From contig DAOUAB010000111.1 of NCBI GenBank assembly GCA_034434015.1, positions 1-64,000 of the forward strand: a stretch of 64,000 nt of DNA, given 5' to 3'. The notes below the pieces were generated by a model. The model saw nothing but the letters and a program-made list of their open reading frames with translations, ran no database searches and was not told the origin of the DNA. Every line of letters begins with the position of its first letter. Positions within the stretch are counted from its first letter, which is position 1. A program made the position numbers and the translations under genes. Positions 1-8,016 of this stretch are shown here, piece by piece. This stretch comes from SpSt-583 sp034434015. Its GTDB lineage: Bacteria > Chloroflexota > Anaerolineae > Anaerolineales > UBA6663.

Positions 1-246
1 AAGACACACGAAGGGGCGCGAAGGCACACGAAGGGGCGCGAAGACACACGAAGGGGCGCGAAGACACACGAAGGGGCGCGAAGACGCACGAAGGGGCGCG
101 AAGACACACGAAGGGGCGCGAAGGCACACGAAGGGGCGCGAAGACACACGAAGGGGCGCGAAGACACGCGAAGGGGCGCGAAGGCACACGAAGGGGCGCG
201 AAGGCACACGAAGGGGCACGAAGACACACGAAGACGCACGAAGACC
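1..246. repeat. Tandem array of 10/20-bp units (ACACGAAG family)
   Basis: About 24 consecutive 10-mers alternate between AAGACACACG-like and AAGGGGCGCG-like forms, giving a 20-bp higher-order unit with few substitutions. The array begins at the window edge, so its true length is unknown. It ends 27 bp past the stop of the minus-strand GxxExxY gene. Read on the minus strand it carries the same CTTCGTGT core as the array at 871-976, which lies in the opposite orientation on the other side of that gene. It has no open coding potential of its own. Confidence 0.95.
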
Positions 247-273
247 TGAAAGGGGCAGACAGACTGAGATAGG

Positions 274-651
274 CTAGAAGACGAGGCGTTTCCACTCCAA
301 TTTGCCGCGACTGCCGAAATTGATGAGCAGACCCACGTGTAGACGGGAGGCCTTGAGATAGTTCAGGACCTGAGCCAGTTCATGGTTGGTCAATTCGTCA
401 AGCGCCTTGATCTCGACAATGATCTGGTCATGGCAGATATAGTCCGGCTGGTAATGCTTTTGGAGCTCCCGGCCTTTGTAGAAGATCGGCAGACAACGCT
501 GCGGTTCATACGGGATGCCGCGCGCCCGCATTTCAATTTCCAGAGGCTCATAGTAGACCGCTTCCAGGAAGCCCGGCCCCAACTCGCGGTGCACTTCTAT
601 GGCGGCGCCGACAATCGCGTATACTTCTTCTTTGAGCAGTAACTCGGTCAT
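274..651 (-). CDS. GxxExxY family protein
   Basis: The protein has 125 residues, the normal length for this family. It shows the hallmark block GAAIEVHRELGPGFLEAVY (about residues 15-33), followed by YEPLEIEMRARGIPYE, the QPDYICHDQIIVEIKA strand and a C-terminal INFG motif. Members resemble small PD-(D/E)XK nuclease-like folds, and the D-x(n)-E-x-K pattern (D of QPDYI, then VEIKA) is present. The biochemical function of the family is not established. The gene stands alone on the minus strand between two inverted repeat arrays (1-246 and 871-976), an arrangement that suggests a small selfish or accessory cassette. The ATG at 651 is the only sensible start. Confidence 0.9.
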   Translation of the reverse strand: MTELLLKEEVYAIVGAAIEVHRELGPGFLEAVYYEPLEIEMRARGIPYEPQRCLPIFYKGRELQKHYQPDYICHDQIIVEIKALDELTNHELAQVLNYLKASRLHVGLLINFGSRGKLEWKRLVF

Positions 652-870
652 GGCCTGTTCCCTCCTGCCCGGCCATTCTAGGCGTGGGGCCTGGTCTATC
701 CGTGTGTGCGATCGTTGAACTCCGTAAGAGGGGGGAGTGCTTTCTGGAGTTAATAAATCGGTTTACGCCGCATGTGCGGAGCTAATTGTGGCCCGTTTCG
801 TGCTCCCCGGCGCCCCCTCGCGTTCGGCGGCCTGTGCCCGGCAGGCCGTCAAAAGTTGGGCCGTCTTTCT

Positions 871-976
871 TCGTGTCCCTTCGTGTCTCTTCGTGTTTCT
901 TCGTGTCCCTTCGTGTTTCTTCGTGTCCCTTCGTGTCTCTTCGTGTCTCTTCGTGTTTCTTCGTGTCCCTTCGTGG
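871..976. repeat. Tandem array, ten 10-bp units (TCGTGTCYCT)
   Basis: Ten exact-length 10-bp units (TCGTGTCCCT, TCGTGTCTCT or TCGTGTTTCT) are followed by a partial TCGTGG. The period is close to one DNA helical turn. The array is inverted relative to the one at 1-246. It ends six bases before the mutM start codon and so occupies the place where its promoter and ribosome site should be. The repeat gives rise to spurious KHEETRR/SCLFVFLRV translations in all frames. Confidence 0.95.
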
Positions 977-981
977 ATTGA

Positions 982-1815
982 ATGCCTGAACTCCCCGAAC
1001 TCGAAGCTGTCCGCGAGGTCCTGACCCGCCGCATCGCCGGTCAGACGATCCTGTCCGTGCAGGTTCTGCCGCCCGGCGGTCCCATCGTCGTGCGTGACCT
1101 GACCGGCGCGGGCTTCGCCGAGACGCTCAGCGGCGCCGTCCTCGTTGCGGTCGCCCGGCGCGGCAAGTTCGTCGTTTTCACAGTGGGCGGCGAGCCGCCG
1201 CTCTACCTGGCCCTCAACCCCAAGCTGGCCGGCCGCCTGCAGTTGGCCGGGCCCGGCGACAAACGCCTGGCCAAGACGCACGTCGTCCTGAGCCTCTCCG
1301 GCGGCGGCGAACTGCGCTATGTGGACCAGAAGCAGATGGGCCAGCTCTACCTGGCGCGCGATCTGGCCCAGCTGCCCGACTTTGCCGGGATGGGGCCGGA
1401 GGCGCTGGAGATCTCGCGCGACGACTTCCGCGCCCGGCTGCGCGCCTATCGCGGCGAGATCAAGGGAGTCCTCATCCGCAGCGATTTTGTGGCCGGCATC
1501 GGCAACGCTTACGCCGACGAGATCCTGTGGGCCGCGCGCCTGCACCCTTACCGCAAACGAACGCAACTGACGGCCGAGGAGATCGACCGGCTGTACGACG
1601 CCATGCGTGCGGTGCTGCTCGACGCCGTCGAAAAAGTGCGGGCCGAGATGGGCGAGGCCATCCACCGGGAGCTGCGCGGTTTCATGGCCGTGCATCTGAA
1701 GACCGGCCAGCCGTGCCCGCGCTGCGGCGCGCCGATCTCGCTGGTGGGCGCGAACCAGCGCATCACGAATTTCTGCCGCGCCTGCCAGCCGGGGGGCCTG
1801 ATCAAGGGCATGTGA
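982..1815 (+). CDS. mutM: Formamidopyrimidine-DNA glycosylase
   Basis: Bifunctional DNA glycosylase/AP lyase that removes oxidised purines such as 8-oxoguanine. The protein has 277 residues, standard for Fpg/Nei. It begins MPELPELEAV, where Pro2 is the Schiff-base nucleophile and Glu3 the catalytic acid. The helix-two-turn-helix segment (IGNAYADEILWAARLHP) is intact. The C-terminal zinc finger has Cys245, Cys248, Cys265 and Cys268, with the conserved Arg at 260 in the finger. The start is fixed by the required Pro2. No Shine-Dalgarno sequence is visible because a tandem repeat runs up to position 976, so translation may be leaderless or weak. Confidence 0.95.
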   Translation: MPELPELEAVREVLTRRIAGQTILSVQVLPPGGPIVVRDLTGAGFAETLSGAVLVAVARRGKFVVFTVGGEPPLYLALNPKLAGRLQLAGPGDKRLAKTHVVLSLSGGGELRYVDQKQMGQLYLARDLAQLPDFAGMGPEALEISRDDFRARLRAYRGEIKGVLIRSDFVAGIGNAYADEILWAARLHPYRKRTQLTAEEIDRLYDAMRAVLLDAVEKVRAEMGEAIHRELRGFMAVHLKTGQPCPRCGAPISLVGANQRITNFCRACQPGGLIKGM

Positions 1816-1829
1816 CCGGAAGCACAATG

Positions 1830-1857
1830 TTGCATTCCGCCTCGCTCGCCCTATAAT
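1830..1857 (+). promoter_or_regulatory. Sigma70-type promoter for the acyl-CoA ligase
   Basis: TTGCAT (1830-1835) and TATAAT (1852-1857) are separated by 16 bp, 127 bp upstream of the ligase start. Confidence 0.65.
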
Positions 1858-1983
1858 CGAATCGGTTCTTCTCCCGGCGGTAGACCCAGTCCTGGTAATT
1901 ATTGCAGCCTGTCCATTCCGGCGGACATCGCGGGCGGACGCGCCGTTCGCCCTGCGTCCGCCGTCATTCATCCAGGAGGCCGC

Positions 1984-3612
1984 ATGCAAGGCTTGATGAT
2001 GGACTATCAGTTGACGCTCACCCCCATGCTGGAGCGCGCCCGCCGGCTCTACCCCAAGAAGGAGATCGTCACCAAAGCCGGGCCGGGCCTGGAGCGCTAC
2101 ACCTACGGGGAGATGGCCGAACGGGTCGGGCGGCTGTCCAACGCGCTGGAGAAGCTGGGCGTGCGGCGCGGCGACCGGGTGGCGACCTTCGCCTGGAATA
2201 ACGCCCGCCACCTGGAGCTGTACTTCGCCGTGCCGTGCATGGGCGCCGTGCTGCACCCCATCAACCTGCGCCTGCCCGGCGACCAGATCGTGTACATCGC
2301 CAACCACGCCGAGGACCAGGTGCTGTTCATTGATCCAACACTGCTGCCGGCGGTGGAGAAGCTGGCCCCGCACCTGAAGACGGTCAAGCACTTCGTGGTC
2401 ATGGGCGATAAGGTCCCTGAAACGACGCTCTCGCCTGTGCACAGCTACGAGGCGCTGCTGCGCGCCGAAAGCCCCGACTACGCCTGGCCGCGCCTGGCCG
2501 AGAACAACGCGGCGGCCATGTGCTACACCTCCGGCACCACCGGCAACCCCAAGGGCGTGGCCTACTCGCACCGCGCCATCTACCTGCATGCCTTCGGCCT
2601 GGCCATGGCCGATTCCTTCGGCATGGCCGAGCGCGATGTCTTTATGCCCGTCGTGCCGATGTTCCACGTGCTGGCCTGGGGCACGCCGTTCGTGGCCACC
2701 ATGCTGGGCGCCAAGCAGGTCTATCCCGGCCCGCACCTGCAACCGCGCGACCTGGCCGAGCTGATCCAGGCGGAGAAGGTCACCCTGACCGCCGGCGTGC
2801 CGACCCTCTGGCTCGGCATGCTGGCGCTGCTGGAAAAGGAACGCTACGACCTCTCCAGCCTGCGCGCCATGATCGTGGGCGGGGCCGCCGCGCCGCAGTC
2901 CATGATCGAGGCCTACGAGAAGAAGCACCACATCCCGGTCATCCACGCCTGGGGCATGACCGAGATGACGCCGCTCGGCACGGTCAGCCGGTTGAAGAGC
3001 TATCAGGAAGCGTTGCCCGAGGCCGAACGCTTCGCCATCCGCGCCAAGCAGGGCACGCCGGCCATGGGTGTGGAGTTGCGCGCCGTGGACGAGCAGGGCA
3101 AAGAGGTGCCGTGGGACGGCAAATCGTTCGGGGAACTGCAGGTGCGCGGACCGTGGATCATCCGCGAGTATTACCGCGACGAGCGCTCGCCGCTGTCGTT
3201 CATGGACGGCTGGTTCCGCACCGGCGACGTGGTCACCATCGACCCGGAAGGCTTCATCCAGATCGTGGACCGCACCAAGGACCTGGTGAAGAGCGGCGGC
3301 GAGTGGATCTCCACCCAGGAGCTGGAGAACGCCATCATGGGCCATCCGAAGGTGGCCGAGGCCGCCGTCATCGCCGTGGCGCACCCCAAGTGGCAGGAAC
3401 GCCCGCTGGCCTGCGTCGTCCCCAAGCCGGATTACAAGGACGCGCTGACCAAGGAAGAGTTGTACGAATTTCTGCGCCCGCGCTTCGACAAGATGTATCT
3501 TCCGGATGACATCGTCTTCATCGAAGCCGTGCCCAAGACCAGCGTCGGCAAGTTCGACAAGAAGGTGCTGCGCCAGCAGTACAAGGACTACGTCCTGCCC
3601 GAGCGCGTCTGA
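1984..3612 (+). CDS. Acyl-CoA synthetase (fatty acid--CoA ligase)
   Basis: ANL-superfamily adenylating enzyme of 542 residues, expected to activate a medium- or long-chain carboxylic acid with ATP and CoA. The phosphate-binding motif YTSGTTGNPKGV starts at residue 181. It is followed by the A5-type HAWGMTEMTPLG segment, the WFRTGD motif with the adenylate-binding Asp, the hinge DRTKDLVKSGGEWIS, and the C-terminal catalytic lysine region KTSVGKFDKK. AGGAGG ends six bases before the ATG, which supports this start. It is probably monocistronic with its own promoter. The chain-length preference cannot be read from sequence; it is closest in style to FadD3/AlkK-like medium-chain enzymes. Confidence 0.92.
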   Translation: MQGLMMDYQLTLTPMLERARRLYPKKEIVTKAGPGLERYTYGEMAERVGRLSNALEKLGVRRGDRVATFAWNNARHLELYFAVPCMGAVLHPINLRLPGDQIVYIANHAEDQVLFIDPTLLPAVEKLAPHLKTVKHFVVMGDKVPETTLSPVHSYEALLRAESPDYAWPRLAENNAAAMCYTSGTTGNPKGVAYSHRAIYLHAFGLAMADSFGMAERDVFMPVVPMFHVLAWGTPFVATMLGAKQVYPGPHLQPRDLAELIQAEKVTLTAGVPTLWLGMLALLEKERYDLSSLRAMIVGGAAAPQSMIEAYEKKHHIPVIHAWGMTEMTPLGTVSRLKSYQEALPEAERFAIRAKQGTPAMGVELRAVDEQGKEVPWDGKSFGELQVRGPWIIREYYRDERSPLSFMDGWFRTGDVVTIDPEGFIQIVDRTKDLVKSGGEWISTQELENAIMGHPKVAEAAVIAVAHPKWQERPLACVVPKPDYKDALTKEELYEFLRPRFDKMYLPDDIVFIEAVPKTSVGKFDKKVLRQQYKDYVLPERV

Positions 3613-3741
3613 CAGCGGGCCGAGAAGCGGAGAAGCGGATGAGAACGGATGGCCGGTCCGTTTCCATCCGCTTCTCCTTGCGCCGCAGGCCGTCCACTGT
3701 CGGCTCTTGCCAGCCGGGGACGCGGGCAGTATCCTTCCCCT

Positions 3742-4092
3742 GTGCCCGTCCATTCCCCGATCCCCTGCCCGCATTGCGGTTCCACGTCCACGCTGCCGTT
3801 GCCCGGCATGGTGGACAAGGTCGGCTCGGTCTTCGGGCTGGCTTTTGGCAAAGCCCGCCAGCGCCTCGACTTTTCCAACGCGGACCTGCTGCGGCAGTTT
3901 CACGCCGGCGCCATCGACGCGGTCTGCACCGCCTGCCGGCGCCGGTTCAACCGCCGGACGCGTCCGCCGCAGGTGGAGGCCCCTCGCCCGGCCCTGGAGC
4001 GCCTGAAGGAACTGGAGGCGCTGCGCGCCGAGGGCCTGGTCAGCGACGACGAGTATCAGCGCAAACGGGACGAGATCCTGCGCGCCTTGTGA
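3742..4092 (+). CDS. Zinc-ribbon protein with SHOCT domain
   Basis: Small protein of 116 residues if the GTG at 3742 is used. The frame is open further upstream to an ATG at 3649, but that extension is low-complexity and unlike protein. An N-terminal CPHCG and a CTACRRRF pair form a four-cysteine zinc ribbon. The C-terminal segment ALERLKELEALRAEGLVSDD followed by EYQRKRDEIL is a classic SHOCT (short C-terminal) domain, an oligomerisation module. The function is unknown. It sits eight bases before the methyltransferase-like gene at 4101 and may be cotranscribed with it. Confidence 0.7.
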   Translation: MPVHSPIPCPHCGSTSTLPLPGMVDKVGSVFGLAFGKARQRLDFSNADLLRQFHAGAIDAVCTACRRRFNRRTRPPQVEAPRPALERLKELEALRAEGLVSDDEYQRKRDEILRAL

Positions 4093-4100
4093 GTCCCGTT

Positions 4101-4586
4101 ATGCTGACTTTCCTCAAGTCGCTGGCTTTCCTCATCCTGGTCCCCGGCCTTGTCGTGATCTACGCGCCGGTCCGGATCGCGCTGGCGTCGGAGGCGGCGC
4201 CCGCCCTGCCGTGGTTGCGCTGGGCGGCCTGGCCGTTCTGGCTGGCCGGCGCCGCCGGCATCGTCTGGTGCGTCTGGGATTTCACTTTTGCCGGCCGCGG
4301 CACGCCGCTCCCGCTGGATCCGCCCCGCGAGCTGGTGGTGCGCGGGCTGTATCGATATGCGCGCAACCCGATGTACACCAGCGCCGTACTGATCCTGGGC
4401 GGGCACGTCGTCTGGTTTCAGGCGCCGTGGCTGCTGTTCTACACCGCCGGGGTGGGCCTGGCTTTCGCCGGGTTCGTCGTGTGGTACGAAGAGCCGCATC
4501 TGCGGCGGACCTTCGGCGAGGCTTACGAGCGTTACTGCCGGTCCGTCCCGCGCTGGCTCCCGCGTCTGAGGCCGCCCGCCTCCTGA
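4101..4586 (+). CDS. Isoprenylcysteine carboxylmethyltransferase-family membrane protein
   Basis: Integral membrane protein of 161 residues with about four hydrophobic helices. The C-terminal signature has RGLYRYARNPMYTS, an EEPHL motif, and the FGEAYERYCRSVPRWLPR tail, which together define the ICMT/PEMT-like (NnrU-related) methyltransferase family using S-adenosylmethionine. The natural substrate of bacterial members is usually unknown, with lipids or quinone-like molecules among the candidates. ATG 4101 was chosen because it opens directly into the first transmembrane helix; the longer upstream frame overlaps the preceding gene. Confidence 0.8.
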   Translation: MLTFLKSLAFLILVPGLVVIYAPVRIALASEAAPALPWLRWAAWPFWLAGAAGIVWCVWDFTFAGRGTPLPLDPPRELVVRGLYRYARNPMYTSAVLILGGHVVWFQAPWLLFYTAGVGLAFAGFVVWYEEPHLRRTFGEAYERYCRSVPRWLPRLRPPAS

Positions 4587-4603
4587 TCGGCTATCATTCG
4601 GCT

Positions 4604-5875
4604 ATGCCCGCCATCGACGACCTGCTCAAAGAATTCCCGCAAGACTCCCGGGACACGCTTAAGAAGGCCTGGGGCGCACTGCCCGAGTCCATGCAAAAGG
4701 AGCTGGAAGGCTCGCTCAAGTATCTGCCCGGCGACCTGGCGCGCTGGAAGATGCTCATGGACCTGGCGCTGCCGAACTTCAAGATCGCGTTTGCCGAGAA
4801 GCATTTCATCGCCATCGTCGGCCCGGCCAACGTGGGCAAGTCCACGCTCTACAACCAGTTGATCCGGCGCAAGGAGGACCGGGCCGCCGTCAGCCCGGTG
4901 CCGGGCACCACGCGCGTCAACCAGCAGGCGGACGCCGGCCTGTTCCGGCTGGCGGACACGCCCGGCGCAGACGCGGTGGGCGAGGTCGGGCAGCAGGAGA
5001 AGGAGCACGCCCTGGCCGCCGCCCGCGCCGCGGACTTCTTGGTGGTCGTCTTCGACGCCCTGCAGGGCATCAAGCGCACCGAGCAGGAGCTGTTCGACGA
5101 GCTGAACGGCTTGGGCAAGCCGTCGGTGGTGGTGCTCAACAAGATGGACCTGCTCAGTCGCAAGGACGTGGACCCGGTGCTGGAGCGCACGGCCGCCAAC
5201 CTGCGCCTGCAGCGCGCTCAGATCGTGCCGGTCTCGGCCAAGTCCGGCCAGAACCTGGACGACCTGCTGATCGCCATCGCCAAAGCCGAGCCGGGCCTGC
5301 TGAGCGCGCTGGGCCGCGCGCTGCCGGCTTACCGCTGGCGCCTGGCCTGGACGGCGATCACGGGCGCGGCCACCACCGCCGCCGCCATCGCCCTCACACC
5401 GCTGCCGGTCGTGGACGTCATCCCGCTGCTGGCCGTGCAATCATCGCTGGTGCTGGGCATCGCGCGGATTTACAGCTATGACCTGACGCCGGCCCGGGCG
5501 CGCGAGCTGGCGGTGACGTTCGGCCTGGGTTTCCTGGGCCGCACGCTGTTCCAGGAGCTGAGCAAGCTGGGCGGGCCGCCCGGCTGGCTGCTCTCGGCCG
5601 CCATCGCCTCGTCCACCACCGTCGTCATGGGCTACGCCGCCATCGTCTGGTTCGAGCGCGGCGAGAAGCTGACCGGCGAGTCGCTGGCCGGGCTGACGAA
5701 GGCCCTCACCGGCACGCTGATCAACGCCCTCAAGGGCCTGGGCAGCCGCAAACCGGAGAAGGCCAGCCTGGAGCAGCGCCTGCGCGAGACGCTGGAGAGT
5801 TCGCCGCTGGCCCACAGCCGGGACGCGCTGGACCAGGCGGCCTCGGCCGGGGACAGCGGGACCCCGGCGCCATAG
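4604..5875 (+). CDS. Membrane-associated GTPase with DUF697-like C-terminus
   Basis: GTPase of 423 residues. The P-loop GPANVGKST is near residue 73, G3 is DTPGAD, G4 NKMD and G5 SAKSG, so it belongs to the Era/Obg-like TRAFAC class. The C-terminal part (about 230-360) has hydrophobic stretches around VVDVIPLLAVQSSLVLGIARI and ASSTTVVMGYAAIVW, typical of DUF697 (YcjF-like) domains that attach such GTPases to membranes. The role in the family is poorly known. The ATG follows a TATCAT box by only seven bases, so the mRNA may be leaderless. Confidence 0.82.
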   Translation: MPAIDDLLKEFPQDSRDTLKKAWGALPESMQKELEGSLKYLPGDLARWKMLMDLALPNFKIAFAEKHFIAIVGPANVGKSTLYNQLIRRKEDRAAVSPVPGTTRVNQQADAGLFRLADTPGADAVGEVGQQEKEHALAAARAADFLVVVFDALQGIKRTEQELFDELNGLGKPSVVVLNKMDLLSRKDVDPVLERTAANLRLQRAQIVPVSAKSGQNLDDLLIAIAKAEPGLLSALGRALPAYRWRLAWTAITGAATTAAAIALTPLPVVDVIPLLAVQSSLVLGIARIYSYDLTPARARELAVTFGLGFLGRTLFQELSKLGGPPGWLLSAAIASSTTVVMGYAAIVWFERGEKLTGESLAGLTKALTGTLINALKGLGSRKPEKASLEQRLRETLESSPLAHSRDALDQAASAGDSGTPAP

Positions 5876-5964
5876 CTTGAGCCGGGCGGTCCAATCACCT
5901 CGCGGCCCGGGGTCGAGCGACCCTCCGCCCACGCGATTACCCGACCCTCTGACCACAGGACGCC

Positions 5965-6768
5965 ATGCTTACTCAATTGTTCCCCCGATCCAAACCCGTC
6001 ATCGCCATGATCCACGTCGCCGCGCTGCCCGGCACGCCGGCGAGCGCGCTCAGCGTGCGTGCGATTGTGGACTCAGCCGTCGCTGAGGCGCGCCTGTACC
6101 GGGCCGGCGGCGTGGACGGGATCGCCATCGAGAACATGCACGACCTGCCGTACCTGCGCGGGCGCGTCGGCCCGGAGATTGTGGCGGCCATGGCGCTGGT
6201 CGGGCAGGCGGTGAAAGCCGAGTTCGGCGGGCCGGTGGGGATCCAGATCCTGGCGGGCGCCAACCTGGAGGCGCTGGCGGTCGCCCACAGCGCGGGCCTG
6301 GACTTCATCCGCGCCGAGGGCTTCGTCTTCGCGCACGTGGCCGACGAGGGCTTTATCCAGTCGTCGGCGGCGGAACTGCTGCGCTACCGCCGGATGATCG
6401 GCGCGGACAGGGTGCAGGTCTGGGCGGACGTGAAGAAGAAGCACTCGGCCCACGCCATCACGGCCGATATCGGCCTGGGGCTGACAGCCGAGACGGTGGA
6501 GTTCATGCGCGGCGACGCCGTGATCATCACCGGCAGCGTCACCGGCGACCCGCCGCGGATCGAGGACGTGCGCGAGGCCAGGGCCCATTGCCGTCTGCCG
6601 GTGGTGCTCGGCTCCGGCGTCACCCCGGAGAACCTGGCGGCCTTCTACCCGGAAGCCGATGGTTTCATCGTCGGCTCGTATTTCAAAGTGGACGGTTACT
6701 GGGCCAACACGGTTGATCCGGGCCGCGTGGCGGCGTTTGTGGAGGCGGCGGCGACATTGCGCGGCTGA
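5965..6768 (+). CDS. BtpA/SgcQ family protein
   Basis: TIM-barrel protein of 267 residues. The N-terminal KPVIAMIHVAALPGTP, the central GIQILAGANLEALAVAHSAG and the late VVLGSGVTPENLAAFYPEADG blocks match the BtpA family. In cyanobacteria BtpA is needed for photosystem I accumulation; the paralogue SgcQ lies in carbohydrate loci. No photosynthesis genes are seen here, so a sugar- or nucleotide-related aldolase-like role is as likely. The start at ATG 5965 precedes the first beta strand directly. It is a single gene. Confidence 0.85.
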   Translation: MLTQLFPRSKPVIAMIHVAALPGTPASALSVRAIVDSAVAEARLYRAGGVDGIAIENMHDLPYLRGRVGPEIVAAMALVGQAVKAEFGGPVGIQILAGANLEALAVAHSAGLDFIRAEGFVFAHVADEGFIQSSAAELLRYRRMIGADRVQVWADVKKKHSAHAITADIGLGLTAETVEFMRGDAVIITGSVTGDPPRIEDVREARAHCRLPVVLGSGVTPENLAAFYPEADGFIVGSYFKVDGYWANTVDPGRVAAFVEAAATLRG

Positions 6769-6805
6769 CTTCCGGCCGGGTCCGCCCGACGCGCTCAGGC
6801 GGCTG

Positions 6806-6868
6806 CCGAGACGCCGGGACAGGGGGAAACTCTCCGCGGCGGCGCGTCTCGGCGGTTCGCGTTTTTTT
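6806..6868 (+). terminator. Possible terminator after the BtpA-like gene
   Basis: GCCGAGACGCC (6805-6815) can pair with GGCGCGTCTCGGC (6841-6853) with one bulge. A run of seven Ts follows at 6862-6868, about nine bases beyond the stem. The T run overlaps the stop codon of the convergent sulfurtransferase gene. The separation between stem and T run makes it a weak candidate. Confidence 0.35.
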
Positions 6869-7716
6869 CAGGCCCCGACGGCCACGGGGCGGGCCGGGTC
6901 GCGGCACCATTCGCTCCACGACCCCACATAGACGCGCGCGCCGGGCAGGCCCGCGATCTCCAGCGCCAGGAGGTTGTGGGCGGCGGCGACGCCGGAGCCG
7001 CAGTAGGCGACCACGTTCTCCGGCGGCGCGCCGCCCAGCAGGTCCAGGAAACGGGCGCGCAGAGCCTCCGGCGCCAGGAAGGTCCCGTCCGGGTTGACGT
7101 TCAGGGCGTTGTAGTGATTGACGGCGCCCGGGATATGACCGGCGACCGGATCGATCGGCTCGGCCTCGCCCCGGTAACGCTCCGGCGCGCGCGCATCCAC
7201 CAGCCGGTAAGCCGGGTCCTGGCGCAGGCGGTCGACGTCGGCGGCGGTCACGACCAGTTGCGGCTGAAGCCTGCCGCTGAACGCGCGCGGCGCGCGCGCC
7301 TCGACCCCGGCCCGCGTCGGCCGCCCCTCCGCCGTCCATTTGGCGAGGCCGCCGTCCAGCACCGCGACGGCCGGGTGCCCCACCCAGCGCAGCAGCCACC
7401 ACAGCCGGCTGGCCCACATCCCGTTGGCCTGGTCGTAGGCCGCCACCTGCACGCCCGGGCCGATGCCCCAGGCGCCCAGACGCTCCATGAAGACCTCCGG
7501 GTCCGGGAGCGGGTGGCGGCCGTTGCGCCCGGTCTTGGGGCCGGAGAGGTCGCGGTCCAGGTGGGCGTACACGGCGCCGGGCAGGTGCGCGTCGGCGTAG
7601 GCGCGCTCGCCCCAGGCGGCGTCGTTCAGGTCGAAGCGGCAGTCCACGATGGCCCAGTCCGGGTCGTCCAGATGGGCGGCGAGGTCGGCCGTGGAAAGCA
7701 GGGTTGTGAACGGCAT
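6868..7716 (-). CDS. sseA: Thiosulfate/3-mercaptopyruvate sulfurtransferase
   Basis: Two tandem rhodanese domains in 282 residues. The N-terminal domain (about 1-140; AIVDCRFDLNDAAWGERAY, HLPGAVYAHLD) is inactive. The C-terminal domain carries the catalytic Cys near residue 237 in the loop CGSGVAA, which is the mercaptopyruvate-type rather than the CRKGVTA thiosulfate-type loop. The protein transfers sulfane sulfur to thiophilic acceptors in the cytoplasm. The upstream in-frame extension crosses the tRNA-Ser gene and is not coding, so ATG 7716 is used. Confidence 0.9.
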   Translation of the reverse strand: MPFTTLLSTADLAAHLDDPDWAIVDCRFDLNDAAWGERAYADAHLPGAVYAHLDRDLSGPKTGRNGRHPLPDPEVFMERLGAWGIGPGVQVAAYDQANGMWASRLWWLLRWVGHPAVAVLDGGLAKWTAEGRPTRAGVEARAPRAFSGRLQPQLVVTAADVDRLRQDPAYRLVDARAPERYRGEAEPIDPVAGHIPGAVNHYNALNVNPDGTFLAPEALRARFLDLLGGAPPENVVAYCGSGVAAAHNLLALEIAGLPGARVYVGSWSEWCRDPARPVAVGA

Positions 7717-7778
7717 GGTCTTTAAACCCGGGAGAACGTCGAGTTCACTGAGAATGCTCCTCTGCGCTCTCCGCGGTG

Positions 7779-7809
7779 AAAAAGAAAGGGCGCTGCGGGG
7801 GACAGCGCC
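7779..7809 (-). terminator. Rho-independent terminator of tRNA-Ser
   Basis: On the minus strand GGCGCTG and CAGCGCC form a seven-base-pair stem, followed directly by a CTTTCTTTTTT tract. It lies just downstream of the tRNA, so the tRNA is probably a single-gene transcript. Confidence 0.85.
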
Positions 7810-7817
7810 GTGTTCAG

Positions 7818-7905
7818 CGGAGAGGGTGGGATTCGAACCCACGGTGGCCCAAGGGACCACAACGGTTTTCGAGACCGCCCCATTCGTCCACTCTGGCACC
7901 TCTCC
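7818..7905 (-). tRNA. tRNA-Ser(CGA)
   Basis: The acceptor stem GGAGAGG pairs perfectly with CCTCTCC, with discriminator G at 7818. The anticodon stem-loop reads GCGGT-CTCGAAA-ACCGT, giving anticodon CGA. A long variable arm (TGTGGTCCCTTGGGCCAC region) marks a class II tRNA, and the T arm reads GTGGGTTCGAATCCCAC. The CCA end is not encoded. The length is 88 nt. Confidence 0.97.
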
Positions 7906-7912
7906 GGTACAG

Positions 7913-7918
7913 ATTATA
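7913..7918 (-). promoter_or_regulatory. -10 box of the tRNA-Ser promoter
   Basis: A perfect TATAAT on the minus strand lies seven bases before the mature tRNA 5' end. The -35 position (GTCATC) is a poor match. Confidence 0.6.
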
Positions 7919-8016
7919 GCAGACGACCGATCACTGATGACAGACTGCGGTCGGCAGGCCGGCTGAGGTCAGGGCCAAACGCCGCCGACCTGTGTTCTGG
8001 GCTCGGTTGTCTGCCG

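Noticed and set aside
1..246. CRISPR array
   Set aside because: Units are contiguous 10/20-bp tandem copies with no unique spacers and no cas genes nearby.
763..3903. 1046-residue open frame on the minus strand
   Set aside because: It runs antisense to mutM and the acyl-CoA ligase and through the repeat array; its sequence is low-complexity (His-, Arg- and Gly-rich), as expected from GC-rich shadow frames.
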